DNA of 64,000 bases from Tritrichomonas musculus (GCA_039105265.1 JAPFFF010000003.1:1-64000); one strand, 5' to 3'. Shown: positions 45,043 to 56,224, counted from the stretch's first letter. Notes: generated from the letters alone by a model not told the origin. Numbers and translations: made by a program.

Positions 45043-46473
45043 ATGCCTGCAAAAAAAGCAAAGAAGAAAGTTGTTGATCCTAATCGTATTGATATTGAAA
45101 AGATCCATAGGCAAGATAATATACTAAAACTTCTTGATGAATTTCATCAATCCGAAAAATTAAATAGAGCTGCTGTTGATAAAAAATGGTTTGACATCTT
45201 ATCCGAAGAAAAACTTCAGTCGCAAAAAATGAATCTCAGCGTAATTCAAGCTAATTACACAAAACAGCTTGACAGATGTGACTCAATTATAAGTAGACTC
45301 ATGCAATGGCTAGAACAAGGAGAATCTGAATATCAATTTGCGCTTAGATCCCACAAACATAACCTTGAGCTTCTTTGTGACTTATCAATCAAGCGTCTTG
45401 ACTTTGAACATGATAGATTTGAGTCATCACTTAAATCAATTCAGGATGAATACGATTCAAACCGTGAAAAAACACTTGCAGCATATAACAAACATGTTTT
45501 GGAAGTTAAAGATATTATTAATGCAATTGAGCATGAATACTCGCAGAAAAATAAGTTAATGGAATCAAAATTCCGTCAAGAAGAAGATTCTCTTAAAATG
45601 AAAAATCAGGAAATGATGACCACATTAAAAATGCACTTAATGTCGCAAACTGATCAAGTTATTAATGCATCAAAAACAAAGTATGAGGAATATAAGAAAA
45701 AGACTGAAAGTAAAATGCACCAATTTAATTTAATGTTGGCTAAGCATCAAGCAAGGCAAAAAACCATGAAATATAACGAAGAGCAAATTATCAAAAATGC
45801 AGCTGAAATTGCCCACTGGAGAAGGAAAATAAAAAGCAATGAAAGAGAATCGAAAGAATCAAACGATCGTTTAAGGCAAGAAAAAGAAAATTTATCTTTA
45901 CATTTCCGCGAATTGAAAGATATCATGGCAAAATTCAGAAGAAATGAAGCAGCAAAATTAGCAGAAATTTCTGTTGCTTTTGAAGATATTAATAACGACT
46001 TAAATAATAAATTAAAACTAGCTGAAAAAATTCTTAAATTTGCTGAAATGAACAGAGAACTCGAAACAGAAAAAGAACAAGTTCTTCCATTCCCAGCTTC
46101 TGTTGTTGAAACAGATCCAGAAATCCAAAGACAGATGAGACAATTTAAACTCCAATTAAAAGGCGATAGCAAATTTGTTAATGAGAGTGACTTATTTGAC
46201 AAATTTTACAGAAGATACAATAAAGTTCTACTTGATAAATTATCTCTTCAACGTGAAAGGGCAGAACTTTTAGACAGGAATCAGAAACTAAAAACAATGA
46301 TGAAACGATATATGAGTGGAATGGCAGTCACTAAAGATTGGAATGACAGACCAAATACATTATTCATTGTGAACCAAGATACAAATGCGCCAATGAGAAG
46401 AGTAGATCAAGAGCAGATTCCAGTGATTGAAGCCGGTATGACAATTGCAGCAAACAAACTTCAAGGATATTAA
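45043..46473 (+). CDS. DRC2: Nexin-dynein regulatory complex subunit 2 (DRC2/CCDC65)
   Basis: This 476-residue coiled-coil protein is close to the usual ~480 residues of CCDC65. The basic N-terminus (PAKKAKKKV) is followed by near-continuous coiled coil. Family signatures are clear: LHFRELKDIMAKFRRNEAAK at ~286, LAEKILKFAEMNRELE then KEQVLPF at ~325-350, and FYRRYNKVLLDKLSLQRERA at ~387, with the downstream LKTMMKRYMSGM. DRC2 pairs with DRC1 to form the base plate of the nexin-dynein regulatory complex that links axonemal doublets and controls dynein sliding. Its presence shows that the organism builds motile flagella. The frame is intact and the initiator is adjacent. Confidence 0.92.
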   Translation: MPAKKAKKKVVDPNRIDIEKIHRQDNILKLLDEFHQSEKLNRAAVDKKWFDILSEEKLQSQKMNLSVIQANYTKQLDRCDSIISRLMQWLEQGESEYQFALRSHKHNLELLCDLSIKRLDFEHDRFESSLKSIQDEYDSNREKTLAAYNKHVLEVKDIINAIEHEYSQKNKLMESKFRQEEDSLKMKNQEMMTTLKMHLMSQTDQVINASKTKYEEYKKKTESKMHQFNLMLAKHQARQKTMKYNEEQIIKNAAEIAHWRRKIKSNERESKESNDRLRQEKENLSLHFRELKDIMAKFRRNEAAKLAEISVAFEDINNDLNNKLKLAEKILKFAEMNRELETEKEQVLPFPASVVETDPEIQRQMRQFKLQLKGDSKFVNESDLFDKFYRRYNKVLLDKLSLQRERAELLDRNQKLKTMMKRYMSGMAVTKDWNDRPNTLFIVNQDTNAPMRRVDQEQIPVIEAGMTIAANKLQGY

Positions 46474-47068
46474 TATATTAATTTGACTTTGTTCTCAAGT
46501 GTAAATATTTTTAATGTTTTTATCTTTATTCATTAACAATTGTATTTTTTGTAAATAGAATTTAAAGTCATTAATGAGTGTAATTAAAATAATTATGTTT
46601 ATTTTGATATTGTAATTCATTTTATTTTCATTATTTCTAATTATTATTTATTAAATTTGATTGATATCATTCCAATTTCCAATAAAATATCTTGCTGATG
46701 ACAGTTAAACTATGAGAGCAAATATTCTACCAATATATAATTCCCTCATTAATTTACTTATTGATGCCAGATTTGTTCATTTGAAATTTTATTTAGTGCA
46801 TTATTTGTTGTATTGAGTTACTTCCCACTTTTAATGAAATGTATTTCAAAATATTGTTTAGAATTAGTTTAAAAAATAATACTAAAAAAATAAGCAAAGA
46901 ATAATATTTAATATCAACATAATATTTACTAAGATATTTTATCAGATAATTTAGAAACAATATAATAATATAATATTACGAAAAAATGAAACTCACTTTT
47001 TCAATAACATATCTGTTGTTTATAGTAATTATAAAACAAGTCTTGTGTTCAAACATAAATCCATTTGA
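46474..47068. other. Intergenic region between convergent genes
   Basis: There is no gene. The region is AT-rich and should hold the 3' ends of both flanking transcripts. Confidence 0.5.
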
Positions 47069-48235
47069 TTAATTTAATTTGTTAATTCTATCTTTTCCTT
47101 CAATAGTTGTTAATGCACTAAACATTAAAGCGTCAACAATTGCAGCAAAAGAGAAGGCTCCTCCAATAATTCCACCAACATGTGTGAGGAATGTTCTAAG
47201 ACTCGTTCTCTTTTTTTCTGTAATAACTTTCATTGGTGAGAAATCATAATAGAATTGGATTGAAGGAAGGCCTTTTGATGATACCTTTGAGAGAATTCGC
47301 TGAGAATACATTGCTGAAAATCTGTATGATTCAATCTTTTTCTTTGGAGTTATCCATGATGATGGCACAATATGCAAGAAATATGTTACAACCCATAAAT
47401 TAAAATCTTTTTTATCTTCTTCATTTTGTTCTGATGAATTTGGAAGCTCAACTTCAATATTATTTAGTGGCGACTTGAAATCTGGAAGATCAGGTCCAAT
47501 CTTGAAAGAAAATATTGTATGATTGAGAGAAGTACTATTTTTAATTTCAGAAAGATCATGTAGATGTCCTTTACCTGTAGTTAATTTATTTGATCCTAAT
47601 CCAATGTGAAAATATCCAGAGCCCCTTTTAACTTTCAAAGAACCAGACAAATGGCACTTTTCATCTCCGAACTGTAAATATCCTTCTTGAATGCACTGTT
47701 GCCATCTGTCAACACCATAATATGACCATCCTTTCTTTTTGAACTCATCCATTACATCTTTACAAGTATTACAACATTTTCCTGGTTGTGAAGCTGCGTA
47801 GCATGATCCGCATTTATTTTTTTTCTCAGTTTGCTGCTGCTGAAAAGTTTTATTATTTAGCATTTGATGTTTGTAATACCTTTCCATAGAAATTTCAATG
47901 GGTGTTCTATTAGAGTCGAGTCTTTCACGAACAATACCTTCTATGATATCTGTTTTAACACTATTATCATCTTCAAAAAGATCAATATGAAGGAGAGGGC
48001 ATGGAGCATGAATGAGAATATCAAAATCAATGAAAACTTTACGAGGGCCTAGAATTGAATCGCTATCAACAACTATTGACGAACTAATACGTGGCCTAAT
48101 ATAAGATTTAATTTCACTTGATATCAAAAAAGAAATCCAAATTGTAATGATTATAGTAATTAAACCTCCTGAAAACGTGCGAACTCGGACTTTTCTATCT
48201 GTAAATTTAGGAAATATATCGAATGATCTGAGCAT
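47069..48235 (-). CDS. ERV46: ERGIC3/Erv46-type COPII cargo receptor
   Basis: This 388-residue protein cycles between ER and Golgi and, with its Erv41 partner, retrieves or packs cargo. Residues 1-90 are the ERGIC_N part, with the first membrane helix at ~24-42 (LITIIITIWISFLIS). The lumenal COPIIcoated_ERV domain has the hallmark cysteine cluster CGSCYAAS...GKCCNTCKDVM at ~142-161, diagnostic of Erv46 as opposed to Erv41. The second helix is at ~350-372 (GGIIGGAFSFAAIVDAL), followed by a short cytosolic tail ending INKLN. The length is normal for the family and the ATG is clear. Confidence 0.93.
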   Translation of the reverse strand: MLRSFDIFPKFTDRKVRVRTFSGGLITIIITIWISFLISSEIKSYIRPRISSSIVVDSDSILGPRKVFIDFDILIHAPCPLLHIDLFEDDNSVKTDIIEGIVRERLDSNRTPIEISMERYYKHQMLNNKTFQQQQTEKKNKCGSCYAASQPGKCCNTCKDVMDEFKKKGWSYYGVDRWQQCIQEGYLQFGDEKCHLSGSLKVKRGSGYFHIGLGSNKLTTGKGHLHDLSEIKNSTSLNHTIFSFKIGPDLPDFKSPLNNIEVELPNSSEQNEEDKKDFNLWVVTYFLHIVPSSWITPKKKIESYRFSAMYSQRILSKVSSKGLPSIQFYYDFSPMKVITEKKRTSLRTFLTHVGGIIGGAFSFAAIVDALMFSALTTIEGKDRINKLN

Positions 48236-48474
48236 TTTAATTAAAAATACTGATAAATTTTGATGTTTTTAATTTCTGAACCATTTGACCATATATACAA
48301 AAGCTCCTATCTTCATCCCATTTTCTCAAATCTAATTTCAGATACTATTAAAGATGCATGTAAAAGCAATATTTGTGTACAATCAAAGGCATCAGGAAAA
48401 TTTGGTAATTGTGTTATAAAAAAAAAAATTAATATATATCAATAAAAAACAAGAAATGATAAACTAAAACTGAT

Positions 48475-49575
48475 TTAAATAATGTGTCTTGCAGCATAGT
48501 GTGCCATATAGTTGGTACCAATCATATTAACATTGATTTCTGTTGTTTGTGAGTAGACACTTATATCTTGAACAGCTTTCCATTCAGATGTATCTTTAAA
48601 TTCGGCCTCCAAAGAAGGCACGATTTGCTCGATGAGCCATTTGTTTGCAACTTGATTTGAAAGAGCCATAACAACAGAATTGCAGTGCATTCCGCATGCA
48701 ACAGATTTTGCAACACGAAGGAAGTATTTGTAATGATTTTGCATTGCAAGCTTAGCCTTTTCATCACCAGATTTTGCAGCATTAACAATCTTTAAAGCAT
48801 CCCAATTATTCGGTTGTCCTGTTAAAAAGTCATAGTCTAATGGTAAGCCTCGTCCACTTGCTAGATCTTCAAAACAAGGTGCATGCTGACCTTTATAATA
48901 ATGATCACCTACATAATTAATATTTCCTACATCTTCTTTATAGGTTGAATGTTTTTCTCCTCGTGGGGCTGCTAATAAGAAACCAGATTCTGTTGGAATA
49001 ACAACTGTTGTATCTGTCCATATATCTTTGTAAACAAGTGCTGCTCCGAGACCTGATCCCATTGCAAGAACAATAGTATTTCCTGATTTTGAAACAACTT
49101 GTCCTCCTTTTGGACCCCAAAGTTTCGTGAAGTATCGATTGGCTTCGTTTGACTGAGAAAGAGAAACAACGCCATATGCGCCTGCTTCAAGATCATTTAG
49201 CATAACAGAATGATCGTGAGGAAACATTGTATTATCAATTTCAGGAATTTTAATTGTCTGATCTTCTGCAGATCCAGTCCAATTCATTACTTGAACTGTA
49301 TCTCCTTTTCGGAGACCGGCGCAAGCAAAAGATGCACCAAGACATTTCGCTTCAGGAACAACAGATCGAATTGAATTACCAAAATCTTTGATTGCTTTGT
49401 AGAATTCATGAACATTTTTTGTTTTTATATGTCCCGGTTCAATCTTTTGTTTGGGATTATCGAAGTTTGTAACACAAAATCGGATTCCTGATCCTCCAAC
49501 ATCAGCGCCAAGGCAAAAATTAACTTTGCCATTAGATTTCCATGATTTCATTGGGCTGAGAATTTGACTTATCAT
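48475..49575 (-). CDS. GLK: Glucokinase, bacterial type
   Basis: This 366-residue sugar kinase phosphorylates glucose with ATP, the entry step of glycolysis. The phosphate-1 motif GADVGGSGIRF is at ~23-33, the catalytic LNDLEA with Asp128 follows, then the GSGLGAA motif (~173-179) and ESGF and EDLASGRGL glucose-binding segments. It is a bacterial-type glucokinase as known from trichomonads, not a eukaryotic hexokinase, and was presumably acquired by lateral transfer in an ancestor. A second ATG lies eight codons in (MKSWKSNGK) and could be the real start. No targeting peptide is evident, so it should be cytosolic. Confidence 0.92.
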   Translation of the reverse strand: MISQILSPMKSWKSNGKVNFCLGADVGGSGIRFCVTNFDNPKQKIEPGHIKTKNVHEFYKAIKDFGNSIRSVVPEAKCLGASFACAGLRKGDTVQVMNWTGSAEDQTIKIPEIDNTMFPHDHSVMLNDLEAGAYGVVSLSQSNEANRYFTKLWGPKGGQVVSKSGNTIVLAMGSGLGAALVYKDIWTDTTVVIPTESGFLLAAPRGEKHSTYKEDVGNINYVGDHYYKGQHAPCFEDLASGRGLPLDYDFLTGQPNNWDALKIVNAAKSGDEKAKLAMQNHYKYFLRVAKSVACGMHCNSVVMALSNQVANKWLIEQIVPSLEAEFKDTSEWKAVQDISVYSQTTEINVNMIGTNYMAHYAARHII

Positions 49576-49784
49576 TTTATAATGTAATTCAGATTTCTAT
49601 TGACTATCGTTTATCTTTTCATTGTTTTTTATTTTCAAAAAAATCATTGGAACTTTTTAAAATGCACTTATTCTGAAAAAATTTAGTGATGTTCAAAAAT
49701 TCACTTTTCTCTTGAAAAAGTTCGACTTTTTCCAATAAAATCCCTAAAAAAATAAAATGATGAAGAATATTTACTTTGACTATG

Positions 49785-49891
49785 TAAACTTTGTTTTTTA
49801 ATTTTCGCGTGTAAAAAATAAATCATTCAATATTTGAAATAAATTCTTAGAAACCATAGGTTTACACGCGAAAATTAAAAAACAAAGTTTA
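49785..49891. repeat. Perfect 31-bp inverted repeat
   Basis: Sequence taaactttgttttttaattt plus tcgcgtgtaaa at 49785-49815 is repeated inverted at 49861-49891 around a 45-bp loop. It sits between the glucokinase gene and the FAM184-like gene, immediately beside another inverted-repeat element. It may be a miniature transposon, or a regulatory cruciform, but no target duplication is evident. Confidence 0.85.
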
Positions 49892-49896
49892 TTTTA

Positions 49897-50139
49897 AGGT
49901 ACAAATCCAGTACGTTTAGTAACCGCAATTTTTTTTGTCATTCTCAAAGAATAAGATGACATGTTAAATAAAAAACGATTATTTTCATCCATTTCATATA
50001 ACATGTCATAATGTTTATTTAAATTGTAAAATAAGTGTCAAAAACAAACCTAGTCAATTTAAACTTTTTCAGAGACATGCCAACTATTCAAATAATAAAC
50101 GTTCTCCTATTCAAAAAATAACGTACTGGATTTGTACCT
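49897..50139. mobile_element. 243-bp miniature element flanked by TA
   Basis: Ends AGGTACAAATCCAGTACG and its inverse (perfect for about 20 bp) are bordered by TA at 49895-49896 and 50140-50141, as for Tc1/mariner-derived miniature elements. The inverted match even runs on across the TA. Inside are two TAACATGTCAT-type cores (49956-49966 inverted, 49991-50009). Confidence 0.75.
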
Positions 50140-50318
50140 TAAAAAAGATGCATCAATTTTTATATTTATATAAATTATCTCAAAATATGATTAACCATTT
50201 TTCTTCTCTTATTTCTTTCAATTAGTTTTCTCAAAAAGATGAAACCAAATCTCTAGTGATACAAATTTTATATCAAATGTCAGCCATATAACGATTTTTT
50301 GTTTTTTTAAAATCTTGA

Positions 50319-53306
50319 ATGAACGATGAATGGCTCCATGATATTAACAAAAGAATCGCTGAACTAACAAAAAATGTTTTTAGACTTCATGCTGAGTCTG
50401 TTGATCGAAAAGATGAAGTCGCCAAATTGCAAAAGAAACTTGAGGAAGAACTTGAAGGCGCCAAAACCTCAAGCAATAATGCATTGAATGAAATGGATAA
50501 TTATGTTTCTAATTACAAAGAGAATATTGATGCCACTGTTCGGCAATCTTATGATAGAGCTTTTTCTAAAGTCAGAAAAGAATTCGATCGTGCAAAAACA
50601 TCTATTGAAGATCAATCAAACCGAATTATCGATTCGACGTCAACACAAATGATGGAATTGCGCACTCAACTATCAGAATTAAAAAGCCTATTTGATGACC
50701 GAAAAACACTTTTAGAAAATTCAAAAGAAGATTTGAAAAAGATTAATGAAGATGCAGTTAAAATTTTACAGGAAAAGCAAAAACGGATTTTAACTCGAAA
50801 TGTAACTGAATCAAATCGGGAATATAATAAAATTGTAATGGAAACAGCAAAAACTGAAGAAGCATTAAAGGGTCAATTTGAACAAGAAATATCCGAACTT
50901 AAACAATCGTTATCTAATGAAAAGCAACAAAAAATGACAAATTTTTTAGATAAACAGAAATCACTAGAACATTCTCTTCAAAAAATTGAAAAAGAACAAG
51001 ATGAAGCATCGAAATCCATTGACTTATTAAAACTATTCTTATTAAATCAAGAAGAAAATCAAATTAATGAATATAAAGAAAAAATATCAAATCTTAAATC
51101 TAATATGACTACCAAATTTTGTGAAGAAATGGCACAATCAAAAACAAAAATGCATGATTTGCGTACAAAGCATGAGAAAGAGATTGAAGAATGTCAAAAA
51201 TCGTTGAATGAAATAGATTATAAAATTAATCAGATAAGACAAAATTACGAAAATGAAATTAATTTTATCAAGTCACAACTTGAAGATGAATTGAATCAAA
51301 TGTTGGCATCGGCTCAATCATCAACTGAAGAAGAAGCCCTTCGAAAAGAAAAATTAATTAAGAAGCATTCTGAAACAATTGAAGAGCTCAATAAAAAAAA
51401 TTCTGAATTCATTGAATTTTCTAAAAAGAAAGAAGAAGAGATGGAGAATGAATTAAAAAACCTAAAAGAATCAAAAGAAATTGAACTTCAAAACATAAAA
51501 GCTGAAATTTTTCAAGAAACTCAAAATTTTGAAACAACGATAGAAAACGATAGAAATAAATTCAATGAAGAATTTAATCAGCTCAAAAAAAAGCATGAAG
51601 ATGAATTGGCGAAATTAGAAAGCGAATTAAAAAGCTTAACAGAATCATCAACAAATTCTTTACAACAAATTTTGGATGAAAATGAGAAAATTAAAGCAGA
51701 AATCAATTCAATTAAAGAGAAGCATCAAAATGAAGTTAAATTAATCAATGAAAATCAGGAAAAAGAAATGGATATTATTCAAAAAGACCACAAAAAGTGG
51801 ATTGATGAAAGGGAGATTTTAACTGACAATCAAATTAATTCAATGTCAACTAAATTCAATGAAACCGTTAATAAACTTAAATTAGATCATGAAAAAAAAT
51901 TGGAAGAAATTAGAAATGAAGAAGAAAAGCAATTAAAAGAAAATATTGAAAAGAAGAAAGAATTAATTGAAAAAGAAGAAGCTGATGAAATTGAGAGAAT
52001 AAAAATTGAATACGAAAAAAAATTGAATGAAATCACATCAAAAATTAAAATTAAAGAAGAAGAAAAAAAACGAGTTCTTACACAATTTAATGAAGAAAAA
52101 GAAAAAAGGCAGAAACAAATAGAAGAATTAAAAATTAAAATTAAAAAAATTGAAGATGATTGGAAAATTGAGAAAGAAACCATTATTTCTCAAAGAAATG
52201 AAAAATTGTCAAATTTAAAGGCAAAAAACATGGATGAAGAGGAGAAGGCAAGAAATAAACAAGAAGGTGAAAAGAAAGAAATTGAAAAAGAAATAGCAAA
52301 TTTGAAAGAAGCATTGATAAAGTTGACTTTACAAACAGAAAATAAAATCAAAGAACTTGATGATGAAATATTGAAAAAGAACAAAGAGCAGATAGAAATA
52401 TGTGAACAAATTGAAAACGAAATATCAGCAAAAATTTCAAAAAGAAATAAAAGCATTGAAAAATTGAAAGAACAAATTGAAAAAGAAAAAGAAGAATTTG
52501 AAAGAAATAGGAATGAAATTGAGAGAAAAAATAAAAATATGAAAGACTCATTGTCAAAAGAATTGAATTCATTAAAAGAAGAAAATTTGAAAGAATTCGA
52601 AGAAAATAGAATTTTTATTGATGATAAAAAGAAAAGTTATGAAAAATTTCTCCACGATTTAAACGAACATAAAAGACAAGTGCAAAAAGATCTTCAATCA
52701 GAAATACAAGATATTCAAGATCAAGGCCAGAAACAGAAAAATGATCTTGAAAATCAATTCAATACAGAATTGAATGTACAAGAAAAAGAAATTTCAAAAA
52801 TAAAACAAAATATTATCAATATTAAAGAAGATAATGAAAATTCATTAAAATCTCAAGAAAAAGAATACTTCAAAAAATCCGAAGATTTACGCCAAAAATT
52901 ACAAATTGAATGTGACCAAATAAACTCTGAAATTATGGCTGAAGAATCTGAAAAAAAAAATTCAATTGAACAACTTGAAATTGATATAAATGAATGGAAA
53001 AATAAATTTGATAATCGTGGACCTAGACCTGAAGATTTGGAAGAAATTGAGAAACTTAAATCACAAATTTTACAACTTGACGATGCTATCAAAAAGTTGA
53101 GTGAAAATTCAAAGTACTATCAATCTGAACTTTTGAATAGAGAAACTACATTCAATAAAGTATTCAATAATAAACCAACTGGAAATGTTTTGAATACTTT
53201 ACAAAGGAGAATTAAAAGAGATAAAATTATGTCTTCTATCGCTAACACTCCTTCATCTTTGCCTCCTTTGTCAAATCAGCACAGACTTTCATCTACGCCA
53301 ACTTAA
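50319..53306 (+). CDS. Large coiled-coil protein, FAM184-like C-terminus
   Basis: This 995-residue protein is almost wholly coiled coil (Glu/Lys/Asn/Ile-rich heptads from ~10 to ~930), with no signal or membrane segment. The last ~95 residues hold a conserved-looking element: GPRPEDLEEIEKLKSQI, then SELLNRETTFNKVFNNKP at ~936-953, which resembles the C-terminal signature of FAM184 proteins, followed by a basic Ser/Pro-rich tail. FAM184 function is poorly known. A cytoskeletal or basal-body role is plausible from the structure only. The coiled-coil centre is low complexity, so similarity there means little. The ATG start has no obvious initiator. Confidence 0.8.
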   Translation: MNDEWLHDINKRIAELTKNVFRLHAESVDRKDEVAKLQKKLEEELEGAKTSSNNALNEMDNYVSNYKENIDATVRQSYDRAFSKVRKEFDRAKTSIEDQSNRIIDSTSTQMMELRTQLSELKSLFDDRKTLLENSKEDLKKINEDAVKILQEKQKRILTRNVTESNREYNKIVMETAKTEEALKGQFEQEISELKQSLSNEKQQKMTNFLDKQKSLEHSLQKIEKEQDEASKSIDLLKLFLLNQEENQINEYKEKISNLKSNMTTKFCEEMAQSKTKMHDLRTKHEKEIEECQKSLNEIDYKINQIRQNYENEINFIKSQLEDELNQMLASAQSSTEEEALRKEKLIKKHSETIEELNKKNSEFIEFSKKKEEEMENELKNLKESKEIELQNIKAEIFQETQNFETTIENDRNKFNEEFNQLKKKHEDELAKLESELKSLTESSTNSLQQILDENEKIKAEINSIKEKHQNEVKLINENQEKEMDIIQKDHKKWIDEREILTDNQINSMSTKFNETVNKLKLDHEKKLEEIRNEEEKQLKENIEKKKELIEKEEADEIERIKIEYEKKLNEITSKIKIKEEEKKRVLTQFNEEKEKRQKQIEELKIKIKKIEDDWKIEKETIISQRNEKLSNLKAKNMDEEEKARNKQEGEKKEIEKEIANLKEALIKLTLQTENKIKELDDEILKKNKEQIEICEQIENEISAKISKRNKSIEKLKEQIEKEKEEFERNRNEIERKNKNMKDSLSKELNSLKEENLKEFEENRIFIDDKKKSYEKFLHDLNEHKRQVQKDLQSEIQDIQDQGQKQKNDLENQFNTELNVQEKEISKIKQNIINIKEDNENSLKSQEKEYFKKSEDLRQKLQIECDQINSEIMAEESEKKNSIEQLEIDINEWKNKFDNRGPRPEDLEEIEKLKSQILQLDDAIKKLSENSKYYQSELLNRETTFNKVFNNKPTGNVLNTLQRRIKRDKIMSSIANTPSSLPPLSNQHRLSSTPT

Positions 53307-54110
53307 GATGAATACAGTGTTATTTTTGTGAAGGAGGACGTTTACATTGCAATGACATGTTATATGAAAATGTAATGAAAAATATGATTTTTGTAAGAAA
53401 ATGAAAGGAAAAAAAATTTTTATTAGTGTATATATGTTGTTTATGTGTTTTATAATAAAAATAGAATTTAGTATTCTTTTTATTTTTTCATAATTTTTTT
53501 CAAATTAGCATTGCATGATAACAAATAAAAATAGACATGTGAAACATTGGAATATGATATCTAATGATTGGCTTTTTATCAAAATCAGTATAAGAACATG
53601 TAATTTTTTTCCTAATATCATAATTGAATTTCATGATAAGATCAAATTATATAAGAATGCCTGTTAACTGATTTTAATACCATAAAAGCAAATAAGGATA
53701 GCGAGTTTTTAAACTCACCAACCTTTGTATAGAAAAAAAAAACAAGATATTCAATTGTGATACATCTAATGCAGAGTTTTTATCAAAATCAATCTGATAA
53801 AACACTTGGACACTACATCAGAATGCAGCATCAAGTTCTAATATATCCCATCGATTGAATCTCAAAAATCTCACAAAATCCAAAAAAAACAGATGAATCC
53901 GATGGTGAAGATTGATTTTAATGATATGATCTATCAGACAAAATCCAAAGTTATATATATAAGAATTCATATATTAAAAGGATGAACATAATGCAAAATT
54001 GATATCTGAGGATAATAAAGGTATGTTGTATTCATTATGTAATACCTGAATTAGAGAATTCAAAGTGTTATTAAAGGATGCATGTATCTATCATTTTCAG
54101 GTAAAAGAAT
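53307..54110. other. Spacer without a supported gene
   Basis: AT-rich. The core phrase atgacatgttatatgaaa at 53353-53369 is an inverted copy of the dispersed TAACATGTCAT motif. The codon-like pattern becomes visible towards the right, where a decayed gene begins. Confidence 0.4.
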
Positions 54111-55560
54111 CGACAAATCAAGCATCTATTTTGAAATTTGTTGAATTAATTTATTGTCCATGTGATGATTGACAAAATTATTACAAAAAACTAGATGTTA
54201 TATATATTTTTTCAAGATCTTCAAAAGAGGTGCAATGTTAAATTCATTTAATACTACCTAATTCAACAGATTTCTTGAGGTTAACCTAAAGTGATGAAGT
54301 AAATTTACTGTATTTCAAAATAATTCAGCAAAGGGCATTGTTTGCATAAGAAAATATAGTGAGTATGATACAATAGACTCTATTCTTTATAGATGGAGTG
54401 AATGCAATATAAATATCTCTATGAAGAATGTGGAATTATAGCAAATGCCTTTAAGTATGTAATAAACCAGCAATTAATTATGGCATTAAAATCAAAGAAT
54501 TTTTGAGGTAAATACTTTGAAGAGGAAAACGATAAAGTAGCAATTGAAGAGCCAATACTTAACGTGTGAGACAGATAAAATTGGAAAACATAGCATATGT
54601 TACATTTGCTCTTAGCTCTATATTAATGAGTAATGGTAGTACTACATTTGATTGGAAAGACTTTAAAAGCACCTTTAGATTCGTTTGTAAGGAAGATATA
54701 AGAAGGAAGGCAAAGTTAATGTTTATGAAGGTATGATACATATGAGGTTAAAGATATAACCTATACATATGATATTGATGCACTTAATAGCAATATAAAT
54801 TCACAAGAAAATAATGAATCAATAACTATTATCAAGAATGAGTAAGAACATGATAAATAATTATAGGAATGATCAAATAGATGTAATAAAGGAAAAGATA
54901 GAAACATTGGAGAACGAAAAAGATCCCCCAGCATAGATTGTAGAAATATTAAGGGCTGATACAGATATAGAGAACCTGACTCCATGCACAAAATGAGATT
55001 TAGATTGCAATTAAGCCAAAAATAAAGATTTTTAATAGTGAGAATATCACATCGAAATGGGTGTTTTTTCACCAAAATCCTTCAAATTAATGAAAGAGAA
55101 TATTGATACTATGTTGGCAAAAGGATTTACTTCTCAAATAATACAAATCACAGACAATGAATCTTTCGATGGTAAATATATACTAAATGAAAGCAATACA
55201 AAAGAAATCACTACCTGAAAATCAATGTTTCTTTAATATCAATGATAGTTCAGGCAGAGATTTGGCTCTAATATATAATAGTCATTATACTAATTTTGGC
55301 ATTCCAATGTATCTTATGATAAGCAAACTTCCATATAAGACACATAAAAGTGTTGTAATTATGCATATGTTACTTTTGAAAAAGGTTATAAATTTGAATT
55401 ATTCAATGTTTTCTCTAAATAAATGGTTGATGCTCCTCTAAATATTGTTTTTACCATAAGAGGTTCTTAGAAGAAGTAAAGAATATTTGGAAGATGTAGT
55501 TTAGGGAAAAAGAGGTGTTTCTCATAATAAAAGACCCACTAGTCTAGTTAACATGAGCAG
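54111..55560 (+). pseudogene. Heavily decayed protein-coding remnant
   Basis: Over about 1.4 kb the plus strand reads like protein in short stretches that jump between frames and are broken by many stops. The clearest pieces lie at about 54740-54850, 55058-55220 (ATG at 55058, reading MGVFSPKSFKLMKENI) and 55210-55440 (SGRDLALIYNSHYTNFGIPM). Base composition is less AT-rich than the spacers. I do not recognise the parent. A transposon-derived gene is possible, because a reading like this, decaying freely between host genes, is typical for old elements. Confidence 0.4.
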
Positions 55561-56220
55561 GGTGTGGCGACTTTGTTGATATTAAACTCAAATAGAAGAC
55601 TTCCAAAAGCCAACCAGTATATACTACTTTTTCGGCTCCTTTTTTGAATTTAAGTTAGTCACCTGTGAAGCTGATGTTTTGAGAAAGTGGCATATGTTTA
55701 CTTCCTTCTCTTTTATTATATAAATGGAGATTATGGGAAATTCATCTTCTAATTTCGATTTCAAAAAGGTCATCTTCTTCATGCGATGTTTCATCACTAA
55801 ATTTTTTCTTAGTATTTCCAATAATCTCCATTTATTGCATAAATTGTGCTTTGTGAAGTTCAAATATGGACAATTACTACAAAGTTTTATGTACTTTGTA
55901 TCAGATAGTAAGATTTGATGAATAACTGAAGGGAGAACATTAATTAGGTTTACATTGTAACTACAATAGGGATAATTTCTCCACCAAAAGCAGAATGACG
56001 CTATTCAAAATACAATATAAATGCACTATTTTTTCAACTTTTTTTTTTTTTAACGAATTTATATTTTCAATATATTGATCATATCTATACTGAATAAATT
56101 AAGAGACTGATTACACCATCAAAACAGAAAAAGAGAGAATACGATGCATTGCATAAAATATGCTCAATTGTAGATATTGACAAAGTATTTCTTTGATTTT
56201 GTAGCATTTTTATAATACAT
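55561..56220. other. Spacer with a small inverted repeat
   Basis: There is no supported gene. The phrase taaatggagattatggg (near 55720) recurs inverted (ccaataatctccattta, near 55835), making a potential ~130-bp hairpin. The short open frames on both strands here follow from that symmetry. Confidence 0.4.
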
Positions 56221-56224
56221 TTCA

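Noticed and set aside
45747..46202. Serine/leucine-rich minus-strand frame inside the DRC2 gene (likewise several inside the coiled-coil gene at 51887-53092)
   Set aside because: These are antisense shadows of Glu/Lys-rich coiled-coil codons.
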